From Candidatus Phocaeicola excrementigallinarum (lineage in GTDB: Bacteria; Bacteroidota; Bacteroidia; Bacteroidales; Bacteroidaceae), in assembly GCA_019120125.1 (NCBI GenBank), contig DWVR01000058.1, forward strand, positions 1-45,248: a stretch of 45,248 nt of DNA. Direction: 5' to 3'. Shown piece by piece: positions 26,001-35,575 of this stretch (position 1 is the stretch's first letter; each line of letters starts with the position of its first letter). A program made the position numbers and the translations under genes. The notes beneath the pieces are model-generated. The model worked only from the letters and a program-made list of their open reading frames with translations, did no database searches and was not told the DNA's origin.

Positions 26001-28241
26001 TCAGTCTTTCTTCTCGAAACGGAGCGAGCCTGCTTTCACCAGATCGTTATGGTTGATGCGGTAACCGCACTTCTTGTCACCCATGCGGATGTTCTGGATA
26101 TACTCACCCTTCGCTTCCGGGTTCACCACCTCAATGACCAGCTTGTCCTTTTCATAATATTCCGGATTAAGCTTGATGGTGATTTTGTCGAAAGTAGGCA
26201 TTGTCAGAGTATATTCAGGCACTCCCGGACAGTCCGGATAGAAGCCCATCATACTGAAGATGGCCCAACCGGACATGGTTCCGGTGTCCTCATTGCCGGG
26301 CAGTCCGTCAGGTTTGGTGGTGAAATACTTGGCAAGCAATTCCTTCACCAGCTTCTGCGTACGCCATTCCTCTCCCTTGAAATAACTGAACAGATACGGA
26401 TAGGCGATATCCGGTTCGTTGGCAGGATCATAAAGTTTCTCATCGAACACCATCTGAAGTTTATCGACGAATTTCTTCTTTCCTCCCATCAGTTTGGCAA
26501 GTCCCATCACATCGTGAGGCACATAGAAGGTATAGTTCCACGCGCTTCCCTCATGGAATCCGGGCACCGGCTCGAAGTTCGCGCCCTGCTTCGGGTCGAA
26601 CGGAGAATAAAACGTGCCGTCAGGAAGAATCGGACGGAATGTCCCGTATTCCTTAGAGTAATAGTGCTTATAGCCCATCGAGCGGTCGTAGAACAGTTTG
26701 GCATCCTCCTTCTTGCCCAGCGCTTTTGCCAAAGTAGAAAGAGAATAGTCTGCAATATAATATTCCAACGCATGCGACACGGAATTGTCGTACTGCTCGC
26801 GCAGAGGAACATAGCCGCGGCTCATATAATCGTCATTGTCCGGACGCAGCAAATTGTCCTTTCCCGGAGTCGTGGCCGACTTGTACATGGCCTCGTATGC
26901 CACATCCATATCGAAATCGCGGAGACCTTTCATCCAGGTGTCCACGATGACAGGAATGCTCGGATCGCCTTCCATCGTCAATGTCTCGCGACCATAAAGC
27001 TCCCATTTCGGCAACCACCCATGTTCACGGTACATGTCAATCATCGTGCGTACCATATCTATCTGACGTTCGGGAAATACCAGAGTCATCAGCTGATGCA
27101 GGTTACGGTAAGTGTCCCAGAGAGAGAATACGGTATAACGGTTTCCTTTCACGGTAAGGATCTTGTCACCTTCCATCTGCGGATACTGTCCGTTAACGTC
27201 CTGCAGCACATTCGGATGAATGAGCGCATGATACAAGCCCGTATAGAACACGGTTTTCTGCTCATCCGTGCCGCCTTCCACCATGATGCGTCCAAGGTCA
27301 TCGTTCCAACGCTGCCGCGCTTCCTGATGAATCGCCTCAAAATGACGCCCATGCTGTTCTTTTTCCAGGTTCTCACGGGCATTCTCGATACTTACAAACG
27401 AGACACCCATTGCCACCTCAATCTGTTCGCCTTCTTTTGTATCGAAAGTGAACCACACGCCGATGTCATCGCCGGCAATGTCTTTGTTATACTTCGTATA
27501 AAGCTTGTATTTACCCTGGTCCTTGTCCCATTCGGCCTCTACCCCTGTCATGGGACGCTGTTTTTTCCAGTAACCGGTTTCCTGCGGAGCCTTGCTGACA
27601 CGCATCACAAAATAAATGGGGAACACAGCCTGAGGATTATAGCAGAAAGTACCCAGCACTTTCATGCCTTCCACCTCAGTATCACTCACCCGGCGCATAT
27701 ATGCCCCCGACTCATTGGTCAGACCCTCGCCAAGGTTCAGCAGGATATTGCTTTTTCCCTCGGGAAACGTGAAACGGGTCAGGCCGGTACGCGGAGTAGC
27801 CGTAGCCTCGGCCACGACATTGTATTTGGTCAGCGAAATCGTGTAATACCCCGGATTCGCACTTTCTTTCTCATATTTGCTTCCATAGTTATGATAGTCC
27901 ACATCCAACTCGCCGGTTGTAGGCATCAGGAGAAGGGAGCCGAGTTCCGGACATCCCACACCACTCAGATTCACATGTGCGAATCCTGTGAAAAAGCTGT
28001 TGGTGTATTCATAAGGAGTCGACCACCAACGGGCATCCTTGTCATAAGTGTTCTCATCGGACCCCATCACATTGAAAGGAACCACCGACATCATGCCGTT
28101 GGGACAAATGGCACCCGGATTACAGGTACCGAAATTGGTGGTCCCGATAAACGGGTTCACATAATCTGCAGGTTCCTGTGCCGACAGGGAAAAGAAAGCG
28201 ACACAACCTGCCAGACAGGCCAACAATCGTTTCATACGCAT
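26001..28241 (-). CDS. GH92 alpha-mannosidase (paralogue 1)
   Basis: The 746-residue enzyme is a calcium-dependent, inverting alpha-mannosidase of family GH92. It has a signal peptide (cleavage near SLSAQ) and the characteristic start DYVNPFIGTTNFGTCNPG. The probable general acid lies in FHEGSAWNYTF. The C-terminal conserved motif reads GNEDTGTMSGWAIFSMMGFYP, so the Gln usual after DxG is Thr here. The substrate loop reads ANEPDIAYPYLF instead of the GNEP-H-type loop of the third paralogue. These differences suggest a distinct linkage preference. It is the last gene of the mannose cluster, 113 bp after GH130. Exact linkage (alpha-1,2, 1,3, 1,4 or 1,6) cannot be read from the sequence. Confidence 0.93.
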   Translation of the reverse strand: MRMKRLLACLAGCVAFFSLSAQEPADYVNPFIGTTNFGTCNPGAICPNGMMSVVPFNVMGSDENTYDKDARWWSTPYEYTNSFFTGFAHVNLSGVGCPELGSLLLMPTTGELDVDYHNYGSKYEKESANPGYYTISLTKYNVVAEATATPRTGLTRFTFPEGKSNILLNLGEGLTNESGAYMRRVSDTEVEGMKVLGTFCYNPQAVFPIYFVMRVSKAPQETGYWKKQRPMTGVEAEWDKDQGKYKLYTKYNKDIAGDDIGVWFTFDTKEGEQIEVAMGVSFVSIENARENLEKEQHGRHFEAIHQEARQRWNDDLGRIMVEGGTDEQKTVFYTGLYHALIHPNVLQDVNGQYPQMEGDKILTVKGNRYTVFSLWDTYRNLHQLMTLVFPERQIDMVRTMIDMYREHGWLPKWELYGRETLTMEGDPSIPVIVDTWMKGLRDFDMDVAYEAMYKSATTPGKDNLLRPDNDDYMSRGYVPLREQYDNSVSHALEYYIADYSLSTLAKALGKKEDAKLFYDRSMGYKHYYSKEYGTFRPILPDGTFYSPFDPKQGANFEPVPGFHEGSAWNYTFYVPHDVMGLAKLMGGKKKFVDKLQMVFDEKLYDPANEPDIAYPYLFSYFKGEEWRTQKLVKELLAKYFTTKPDGLPGNEDTGTMSGWAIFSMMGFYPDCPGVPEYTLTMPTFDKITIKLNPEYYEKDKLVIEVVNPEAKGEYIQNIRMGDKKCGYRINHNDLVKAGSLRFEKKD

Positions 28242-28354
28242 TTTCAGATATTAGATTAATGAATAGAAATAAAAAGACAGACCGCAAAGAGTACGGAATG
28301 CCACAAGCACATCGCTCTCCGGCATATCATACTCTCCACGGTCCACACGCAAAA

Positions 28355-29326
28355 TCAAAGGATAGAGTTCCGTTTCACGAAATCAATGATCTCAGAAATG
28401 TAACCGAATGCCATTCCAACCACAGTATCCGCGGCACCGTAATATACGGCCACACGCTCTCCATCTTCCAAAGCCGCACACGGGAACACCACATTAGGTA
28501 CATCACCCTGCAGTTCATACGGAGCGGCCGGACCCAAGATGTACTCGCGCGTACGGTACAATGCCTTTTCCGGATTATCCTTGTCCAAGATGGCCGCACC
28601 CATCGTGTAACGGTATCCGTTGCAGGTAGTGATCACACCATGATAGAACAGAAGCCATCCCGCATCTGTAAGGAACGGAACGGAACCCGCGCCGATTTTC
28701 GTGCACTGCCATGCACTTTCCTCAAACGGAGTCACTTTCATCACACAACGGTGCTCACCCCAATATTTCATATCCGGACTATAACTGATGTAAATGTCAC
28801 CGAAAGGCGTATGTCCGTTGTCGCTCGGACGACTCAGCATCGCATACTTGCCGTTGATCTTCTGAGGGAACAGCACGCCATTGCGGTTAAACGGAAGGAA
28901 TGCGTTCTCACATTGATAAAACTCCTTGAAATCGAATGTGTAGCCGATTCCGATTGTAGGTCCATGATAACCGTTACACCAAGTAATCCAATAACGGTCC
29001 TCAATCCATGTCACACGCGGGTCATACTTGTAATCCGATTCAATCATGTCGGTATTGCCAGCCTTAAACTTTATCGGTTCATGTTCGATTTCCCAATGGA
29101 TACCGTCTTTACTGAAGCCGGCAAAGATATTCATCTGCACCGCCTTGTTGTCACAACGGAACACTCCGGCAAAACCCTCGCCAAAAGGCACGACCGCGCT
29201 ATTGAAGATGCTGTTTGAAGAAGGAATGTCATAACGACCGATTACAGGATTCTTCGAATAACGCCACATCACATCTGTACAACCCGCCGGACGGTCTTCC
29301 CACGGCATTTTCATTTTATCTACCAT
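28355..29326 (-). CDS. GH130 beta-1,4-mannosyl-N-acetylglucosamine phosphorylase
   Basis: The 323-residue cytoplasmic enzyme should split Man-beta-1,4-GlcNAc (the N-glycan core disaccharide) with phosphate into mannose 1-phosphate and GlcNAc. Its sequence closely tracks what I recall of the human gut phosphorylase Uhgb[20 protein letters not shown] near the N-terminus, [13 protein letters not shown], the catalytic D102 in [16 protein letters not shown], and [15 protein letters not shown]. No signal peptide is present. The longer frame starts with TTG at 29335; the ATG at 29326 is more likely. It lies downstream of the MFS gene by 56 bp. Confidence 0.93.
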   Translation of the reverse strand: MVDKMKMPWEDRPAGCTDVMWRYSKNPVIGRYDIPSSNSIFNSAVVPFGEGFAGVFRCDNKAVQMNIFAGFSKDGIHWEIEHEPIKFKAGNTDMIESDYKYDPRVTWIEDRYWITWCNGYHGPTIGIGYTFDFKEFYQCENAFLPFNRNGVLFPQKINGKYAMLSRPSDNGHTPFGDIYISYSPDMKYWGEHRCVMKVTPFEESAWQCTKIGAGSVPFLTDAGWLLFYHGVITTCNGYRYTMGAAILDKDNPEKALYRTREYILGPAAPYELQGDVPNVVFPCAALEDGERVAVYYGAADTVVGMAFGYISEIIDFVKRNSIL

Positions 29327-29382
29327 ACTTTCCAAATTTAAAAATTAATCGTTTATAATCAATTATTTATAAAAAGATTATC

Positions 29383-30750
29383 TTATTCTCTCTCACCTTT
29401 CAGCAAACTACCGTCAGGAGCATACTTGAACGGGACGAAATACGTTATCAGAAACGCCGGGATAGTGGCAATCAACACAAAGATGAAGAACGGCTCATAA
29501 CCGCCCGGTTTGTCAAACCACTCGCCCAATACTTCACAAACCCATCCGCTCAACATTCCGGGGAACATCACTCCCAGATTCATGATACCTGAGGCAAAGG
29601 CATAATGCGCCATCTGGTGCTTACCAGGAGCCACCTGCTGCATCATGAACAAGGTCAGGCCCACGAAACCGAACCCGTATCCGAAATATTCGAACACAAT
29701 GCCGCTACATATCAGAATGCCGCTTTCCGGCTGGAATGTAGCCAGAAGCGCATATACTACGAACGGCAGGTTGAATATGCAACACAACGAGAACAACGAT
29801 TTCTTCAACCCACGTGCAGAGATGTAATATCCTGCCAGCAAGGAACCTAACACAAAGGCCGCCGCACCGTATGTACCATAATACAATCCGATTTCCTTCT
29901 CGCTCAGTCCCAATCCTCCCATTGCCCTGTCAGCTTTCAGGAACAAAGGTACGATTTTCATCACAAATCCCTCGGCAAAACGATAAAGAATAATGAAAAA
30001 GAGATAATATACGATGTGGCTCTTCCGGAAAAAGTCGGCCAAAACCTGGACCAACTCATGCCAGACCTGCTTGGCGGTGCGTCCTTCTTCGCCTTTCCGC
30101 TTCTCGCCGGAAGGAAGCATGAAGATGTGGTAGATACCCAACAAAACCATCACTCCGCACATAATCGCCATAATCAGCATCCATGCCTTGCGGTTGGCGC
30201 CCAGAATCACTTCCGAATCCGTGCTTCCTCCCGCAAACTGCTCAATCGCGTATCCAGCCAGATACACCAGTCCGCCGGTAGCCACAATCTTGGCTATGTT
30301 ATAGAACGCACCCTGCCAGCCGATATATTTCGCCTGTTCGGAAGTAGACAGTTCGCTCATATACACTCCGTCGCACGCGATGTCATGAGTCGCACCACTG
30401 AAAGCGATGACCGCCAACAACGCAATGGCTATGCTGAAAAAATGCGGAAGATTCAAGGAGAAAGCGACCAGCCCGAAAGTCACACCCGTAATCAGCTGTG
30501 TAATTACCACAAAGAACTTTTTCGTCTTGAACAGTTCAAGAAACGGACTCCACAACGGTTTCAATGTCCATGGAAGCAGGATGAGCGAGGTCCAGAAAGT
30601 AATCAGCTTGTCTTCCACTCCCAGTCCCTTGAACATCAGGACTGTCACCATATTCAAGACCACAAAGGGAAGTCCCATCGCAAAATATGCGGTGGGCACC
30701 CATGTGATAGGACTTCTTTTTTTTGTTGTATGCATTTGATTCTCTGCCAT
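29383..30750 (-). CDS. MFS transporter, probable Man-GlcNAc disaccharide importer
   Basis: The 455-residue product has about twelve hydrophobic segments and an AmpG-like opening (TWVPTAYFAMGLPFVVLNMV). A longer charged loop sits near residues 212-230 (GEKRKGEEGRTAKQ), in the middle of the protein as in MFS carriers. Its gene lies 11 bp after a GH92 gene and 56 bp before GH130, so its likely cargo is the oligosaccharide that GH130 degrades (inference from context; the B. thetaiotaomicron BT1033 region pairs GH130 with a similar carrier). The C-terminus ends SLLKGERE. Confidence 0.88.
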   Translation of the reverse strand: MAENQMHTTKKRSPITWVPTAYFAMGLPFVVLNMVTVLMFKGLGVEDKLITFWTSLILLPWTLKPLWSPFLELFKTKKFFVVITQLITGVTFGLVAFSLNLPHFFSIAIALLAVIAFSGATHDIACDGVYMSELSTSEQAKYIGWQGAFYNIAKIVATGGLVYLAGYAIEQFAGGSTDSEVILGANRKAWMLIMAIMCGVMVLLGIYHIFMLPSGEKRKGEEGRTAKQVWHELVQVLADFFRKSHIVYYLFFIILYRFAEGFVMKIVPLFLKADRAMGGLGLSEKEIGLYYGTYGAAAFVLGSLLAGYYISARGLKKSLFSLCCIFNLPFVVYALLATFQPESGILICSGIVFEYFGYGFGFVGLTLFMMQQVAPGKHQMAHYAFASGIMNLGVMFPGMLSGWVCEVLGEWFDKPGGYEPFFIFVLIATIPAFLITYFVPFKYAPDGSLLKGERE

Positions 30751-30761
30751 AACCGTCTCCT

Positions 30762-33041
30762 TTAGTCTTTCACTTCCTTACTGAAAGAATAGGGAGCATC
30801 TTCCGGAGCAACACCTCTCGACTTGTTAGGCTGGCTGCCCATGGAAATTTCCACAGTTCCTCCATTCTGTAAAGTGGAATGAGTGATATAATTTTTCGTG
30901 TATTCCTGACCGTTTACCTTCATGTTTTCCATATAGATGTTCGTATCACTGTTCTCAGGAGCATCGATAACCAGAGTCTTACCATTTTCAAAATGAAGTG
31001 TGGCTTTTTTGAACAGCGGAGCCCCCAGCACATACTGATCTGTTCCCGGGCAAACCGGATAGAATCCCAAAGCAGAGAACACATACCATGCGGAAGTCTG
31101 GCCATTATCTTCGTCACCACAATAACCGTCAGGAGTCGGAGTGTACATCCTGTCCATTACCTGACGCAACCAATATTGTGCCTTCCAAGGCTGCTTGGCA
31201 TAGTTATAAAGATAAATCATGTGCTGTACAGGCTGATTTCCATGCGCATAATTACCCATGTTCATAACTGTCATCTCACGGATCTCATGAATCGGGAAGC
31301 CATAATAACTGTCGTCAAAGACAGGAGGTACGGAGAATACGGAATCCATCATCGACACAAACACGTCATCCCCTCCCATCAAATCAATCAATCCTTGAGG
31401 ATCATGGAATACCGACCATGAATAATGCCAGCTGTTTCCTTCAGTAAACGCATCTCCCCATTTCAACGGCGAGAAGGGTGACTGGAAGGTACCGTCAGCG
31501 TTCTTTCCACGCATCAGCTTGCTTTCCGGATCAAAAAGATTCTTGTAATTCATGGCACGCTTGGCAAAGAGTTTTACTTCTTTCTTCGGTCTGTCAAGCT
31601 GTTTGGCCAACTGATAGATACACCAGTCATCGTAAGCATACTCCAATGTACGGGCTGCATTTTCCTTGATATCCACATCGTACGGCACATAACCGAGCTT
31701 ATTGTAATACTCATGGCCCAGACGTCCGGTAGAAGAAACTTCCGGATGCACATGTTCCGTACCATAAATCAAACCTTTATAGAGCGTCTCCACGTCTTCC
31801 ACCTTCACACCTTTCAGATAAGCGTCGACCAAGATGGAAGCCGAATTATTGCCGACCATACAGCCACGATGACCGGGGCTCGCCCATTCAGGGAAGAAAC
31901 CGCTTTCTTTATATGTGTTGATCAGTCCTTCCTGAATTTCCTTGTTGACAGAAGGGTACATCAGGTTCAGCAAAGGGAACAGACAACGGAATGTGTCCCA
32001 GAAACCCGTATCGGTGTACATATATCCCGGCAACACTTCTCCGTTATAAGGGCTATAATGAACCACCTGGCCGTTCTTATCTATTTCATAAAACTTACGA
32101 GGGAAGAGCAATGAACGGTAGAGACAGGAATAGAACGTGCGGTATTGGTCAAGATTTCCTCCATCCACTTCTATACGTCCCAACACCTCATTCCATGCGT
32201 CTTTTCCTTTTTGTACCAATGCATCAAACGAATCGTTCCCCAGTTCTTTCAGATTCTGCTCAGCCTGTTCATAACTGATGAATGAAGAAGCCACCCGGGC
32301 ATGAACGACCTCTCCCTTACGGGTGCTGAAACCAATGATAGCTCCGGCATGATCAGCCTGCTGCTCGGTTCCGTTCTCCTGAAGAACACAGTCTGCCACT
32401 GTAGCCTGATAAGTAAACGGCTTGTCAAACTCTATGACAAAATAATTCTTGAAATTGGCAGGCACGCCTCCGCTATTCCGGGTAGAGTATCCGATAATAC
32501 GGTTGTTAGCCTTGTCAATCTTTACATACGAGCCATTGTCGAACGCGTCTACAGCAATGTAAGAATGCTCGTTTTCCGGGAAAGTGAAACGGAACATCAC
32601 AGCACGTTCTGTCGGACTCATTTCCGTTACGATATCGTATTCTGCCAAATATACCTTATAATAATACGCCTTGGCTGTCTCTCCCTTATGGGCAAACCAG
32701 CTGGCACGTTTATTCTCGTCAAACTCCGGTTTGTTGACCATCGGCATGATGGAAAACTGTCCGTAGTCATTAATCCATGGACTCGGCTGATGAGTCTGCT
32801 TGAAGCCACGTATCTTGGTAGCAGTGTAAGTATATTGCCACCCGTCGCCCATCTTTCCAGTTTGCGGAGTCCAGAAATTCATACCCCACGGCCGAGAGAT
32901 TGCGGGATACGTATTACCTGTCGACAATTCAAATGTTGATTGCGTACCCACTAACGGGTTAACATAATCAGCATAATTCACGGCCTGTACAAGATTGAAC
33001 AGGCCAGCCAGTAAAATGAAAATTAAAGATCGTTTTTTCAT
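30762..33041 (-). CDS. GH92 alpha-mannosidase (paralogue 2)
   Basis: The 759-residue enzyme has a signal peptide (cleavage near QAV) and the GH92 start DYVNPLVGTQSTFELSTGNT. The probable acid is in FTEGNSWHYSWSV. The C-terminal motif is GDEDNGQTSAWYVFSALGFYPV, with two acidic residues flanking Glu, the standard arrangement. The substrate loop reads HGNQPVQHMIYLYN, with Gln where paralogue 3 has Glu. It ends GVAPEDAPYSFSKEVKD. It lies 11 bp upstream of the transporter gene and 56 bp downstream of paralogue 3, so the three are probably on one mRNA. Export to the periplasm or cell surface is expected; there is no lipobox. Confidence 0.94.
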   Translation of the reverse strand: MKKRSLIFILLAGLFNLVQAVNYADYVNPLVGTQSTFELSTGNTYPAISRPWGMNFWTPQTGKMGDGWQYTYTATKIRGFKQTHQPSPWINDYGQFSIMPMVNKPEFDENKRASWFAHKGETAKAYYYKVYLAEYDIVTEMSPTERAVMFRFTFPENEHSYIAVDAFDNGSYVKIDKANNRIIGYSTRNSGGVPANFKNYFVIEFDKPFTYQATVADCVLQENGTEQQADHAGAIIGFSTRKGEVVHARVASSFISYEQAEQNLKELGNDSFDALVQKGKDAWNEVLGRIEVDGGNLDQYRTFYSCLYRSLLFPRKFYEIDKNGQVVHYSPYNGEVLPGYMYTDTGFWDTFRCLFPLLNLMYPSVNKEIQEGLINTYKESGFFPEWASPGHRGCMVGNNSASILVDAYLKGVKVEDVETLYKGLIYGTEHVHPEVSSTGRLGHEYYNKLGYVPYDVDIKENAARTLEYAYDDWCIYQLAKQLDRPKKEVKLFAKRAMNYKNLFDPESKLMRGKNADGTFQSPFSPLKWGDAFTEGNSWHYSWSVFHDPQGLIDLMGGDDVFVSMMDSVFSVPPVFDDSYYGFPIHEIREMTVMNMGNYAHGNQPVQHMIYLYNYAKQPWKAQYWLRQVMDRMYTPTPDGYCGDEDNGQTSAWYVFSALGFYPVCPGTDQYVLGAPLFKKATLHFENGKTLVIDAPENSDTNIYMENMKVNGQEYTKNYITHSTLQNGGTVEISMGSQPNKSRGVAPEDAPYSFSKEVKD

Positions 33042-33097
33042 GACGTCTGATGTTTTTTATGGTTTTCTTCCCTTGCGGAGAATCGGTTAATGTTATT

Positions 33098-35317
33098 TCA
33101 ATACCATTTTTGTCCAGGTGCACTACCCATTTCCAGTTCTAAGGTAGCCCCTTCCATAATCTGTCCATGAGTGATGTAACTCTTGTCGTAAGGCTCGCCG
33201 TTCAGTTTCACCGATTGGATATAACAGTTCTCCTTGCTCACGTTCTTGGCGATTACAGTAAACGTCTTACCATCCGACAAGGAAAGTTCCATTTTCGGGA
33301 ACACCGGAGTACCGATCTCATAAGTCAAGGAAACCGGATTGACAGGATAGAATCCCATCGCACTGAACACATACCACGCAGACATCTGGCCACAGTCCTC
33401 ATTTCCGCACAGACCGTCCGGCGTATTCGTATATAAGGTATGCATAATCTGGCTCACATATTTCTGAGTATTCCAAGGCTCTCCCACCGCATTATAAAGA
33501 TAAGCCACATGATGTCCCGGCTCATTTCCATGCGCATATTGTCCGATCATGCCTGTACTGAAAATAGGAAGCTTGCTCTTGTCGGTAGGATGATACGTAA
33601 ACATGCTGTCGAGTTTCTGAATAAAGCGCTCATTTCCTCCCACCAGTTCAATCAATCCTTCCACATCATGCTGCACAGACCAGAAATACTGCCATGCGTT
33701 ACTTTCACAGATATGTGCGGTATAGTCTTCCGCATTGAAATTCTCAATAAACTTACCGTTCTTGGCGCGCGGCTGCATAAACGAAGTAGCCGGATTGTAC
33801 ACATTCTTATAGTTCATGGAACGGGCATAGAACTCGTCCGCTATATCTTTCTTGCCCATCTTATTGGCCATCTCCGCGATACAATAATCATCGAAAGCGT
33901 ATTCCAAAGTCTTCGAAAGCGACCAGTTCTCCCCTGCCGACGGATCGTGCAAATCATAAGGAATATAGCCCATCTTCTTATAGGTGCCTATATCACGATA
34001 GTCATCCAGGTTAGCGGTCGCCACACAAGCGGCCAATGCCTTTTCCGCATCGAAATCACCGATCCCTTTCAGATAAGCGTCCACGATAACCGGAACAGAA
34101 TGATAGCCGATCATCATATCCGTTTCCACGCCATAGAAATTCCACACCGGAAGACGTCCGTTCTGGTCATAAAAAGCCAGGAACGATTTGATCATATCGT
34201 TCGTGCGTGCAGGATCTACCAGCGTAAAGAGCGGATGTGCCGCACGATAAGTGTCCCATAAAGAGAATGTACTATAGTTTGTCCATCCGTCAGTCTGATG
34301 AATCTTTCCATCCGGTCCATAATAGCTTCCGTCCACATCACTGTAGATGGTCGGAGCAAGCATACTGTGATACAGGGCTGTATAGAACACAGTCTTATCA
34401 TCCTTATTGTCAGACTCAACCTTGATTCTTGAAAGTTCACTGTTCCAGAAATTCTTTGCCTTCTGCAGATAAGCGTCGAAATCATTATCCGGAGCCTCAG
34501 CCTGCAGATTCTTGGCCGCACCCTCCATACTTACTCCCGATATGGCAGTAACAAGAGTTATCTGGTCACCGTCCTGAGTCGGATAATCAAAGCGTGCCAC
34601 CACTCCTTTTCCTATACGTTTTCCGTCCTTCTTGATTTCAGTGGAATCAACTGACATTTTCGAGAACGGGCGTGAGAAACGTGTACAAAAATAAATCTTC
34701 TGGTTGCGTGCCCAACCGTCCGAGAAACGGTAACCGCGTACCGTCACCGAATCGACTGCCTCGATATGGGAATCCAACGTGGCATCCCAGTTCATGGCTT
34801 TCTCCAGATTCAGCAGAATAGCCGACTCAGCTTTTGGGAAAGTGTACCGTTGCACACCGCAACGAGGAGTTGCAGTCAGTTCCACATTGATGTCATAATC
34901 ATCCAACTTCACCTGATAATACCCGGCTGAAGCGGTCTCATTTTCGTGCGAGAATTTGGAATGGATGCCTAAAGGAGCTTCCGCTTCCTTATACGGCAAG
35001 GTCACCGGCATAAATGAAATGTCATACAGGTCACCGGCACCGGTACCCGACAAATGCGTGTGACTGAAACCGGCGATTGTGCTGTCCGGATAGAAATAAC
35101 CTGCAATACGGTCCCAACCGGGAAGCCCGTTGTCGGGGCTCAACTGAACCATACCGAACGGCACCTGCGCACCGGGATAGGTGTTTCCTGTAAAATCAGT
35201 ACCGATCAGCGGATTCACGAACTGCGTATAATCAGCCTCGGCCGGAGACTCTTTCGTTGTGGTACACGCCACAAGAGCAAGAAACAACGTACAGACTGGC
35301 AAAAATCTCATTCTCAT
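33098..35317 (-). CDS. GH92 alpha-mannosidase lipoprotein (paralogue 3)
   Basis: The 739-residue enzyme carries a lipoprotein leader with lipobox ALVAC (Cys18), so it is membrane-anchored and possibly on the surface. The GH92 start is QFVNPLIGTDFTGNTYPGAQ. The probable acid lies in CESNAWQYFWSV, and the C-terminal motif is GNEDCGQMSAWYVFSAMGFYPV. The substrate loop reads AHGNEPGHHVAYLYN. It heads the minus-strand mannose cluster, with a -7 element at 35424-35431 about 105 bp upstream. Being first and lipid-anchored, it may act on the largest substrate (inference). Confidence 0.95.
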   Translation of the reverse strand: MRMRFLPVCTLFLALVACTTTKESPAEADYTQFVNPLIGTDFTGNTYPGAQVPFGMVQLSPDNGLPGWDRIAGYFYPDSTIAGFSHTHLSGTGAGDLYDISFMPVTLPYKEAEAPLGIHSKFSHENETASAGYYQVKLDDYDINVELTATPRCGVQRYTFPKAESAILLNLEKAMNWDATLDSHIEAVDSVTVRGYRFSDGWARNQKIYFCTRFSRPFSKMSVDSTEIKKDGKRIGKGVVARFDYPTQDGDQITLVTAISGVSMEGAAKNLQAEAPDNDFDAYLQKAKNFWNSELSRIKVESDNKDDKTVFYTALYHSMLAPTIYSDVDGSYYGPDGKIHQTDGWTNYSTFSLWDTYRAAHPLFTLVDPARTNDMIKSFLAFYDQNGRLPVWNFYGVETDMMIGYHSVPVIVDAYLKGIGDFDAEKALAACVATANLDDYRDIGTYKKMGYIPYDLHDPSAGENWSLSKTLEYAFDDYCIAEMANKMGKKDIADEFYARSMNYKNVYNPATSFMQPRAKNGKFIENFNAEDYTAHICESNAWQYFWSVQHDVEGLIELVGGNERFIQKLDSMFTYHPTDKSKLPIFSTGMIGQYAHGNEPGHHVAYLYNAVGEPWNTQKYVSQIMHTLYTNTPDGLCGNEDCGQMSAWYVFSAMGFYPVNPVSLTYEIGTPVFPKMELSLSDGKTFTVIAKNVSKENCYIQSVKLNGEPYDKSYITHGQIMEGATLELEMGSAPGQKWY

Positions 35318-35423
35318 AAACTCAGTAAAATTTATTATATGTGTTAATCATGATAGCCTCTCCTTTCCGGAAACCTGAGGACATCGCAAAACGCCCCCTT
35401 TCCCCAACAAGGAAACGAGTGCT

Positions 35424-35431
35424 CAAATATA
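35424..35431 (-). promoter_or_regulatory. -7 element of the mannose-cluster operon
   Basis: The plus strand CAAATATA is TATATTTG on the minus strand. The leader of about 100 bases to the GH92 ATG contains a palindrome TTCCGGAA within 35360-35375. Confidence 0.45.
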
Positions 35432-35513
35432 TAATAATATCGCCACAAATGAAAGAAAAAACTCATTTCGTTTGCTTTTCAACCCATAAACAGGGAAACA
35501 GGGAATTGTCAAC

Positions 35514-35546
35514 AAAAAATCTCCCACACAATCACTGCGCGGGAGA
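35514..35546 (-). terminator. Rho-independent terminator of purA
   Basis: TCTCCC (35520-35525) and GGGAGA (35541-35546) form a stem, followed on the minus strand by six T (A-run 35514-35519). It lies 30 bp after the purA stop. Confidence 0.7.
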
Positions 35547-35575
35547 CCTCCTATCAATAGTACACAAACAATTCC

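Noticed and set aside
25938-28259. 773-codon plus-strand open frame
   Set aside because: It is the complement of the GH92 gene at 26001-28241, which has clear family motifs. Its product is His/Ile/Arg rich with no recognisable domain.
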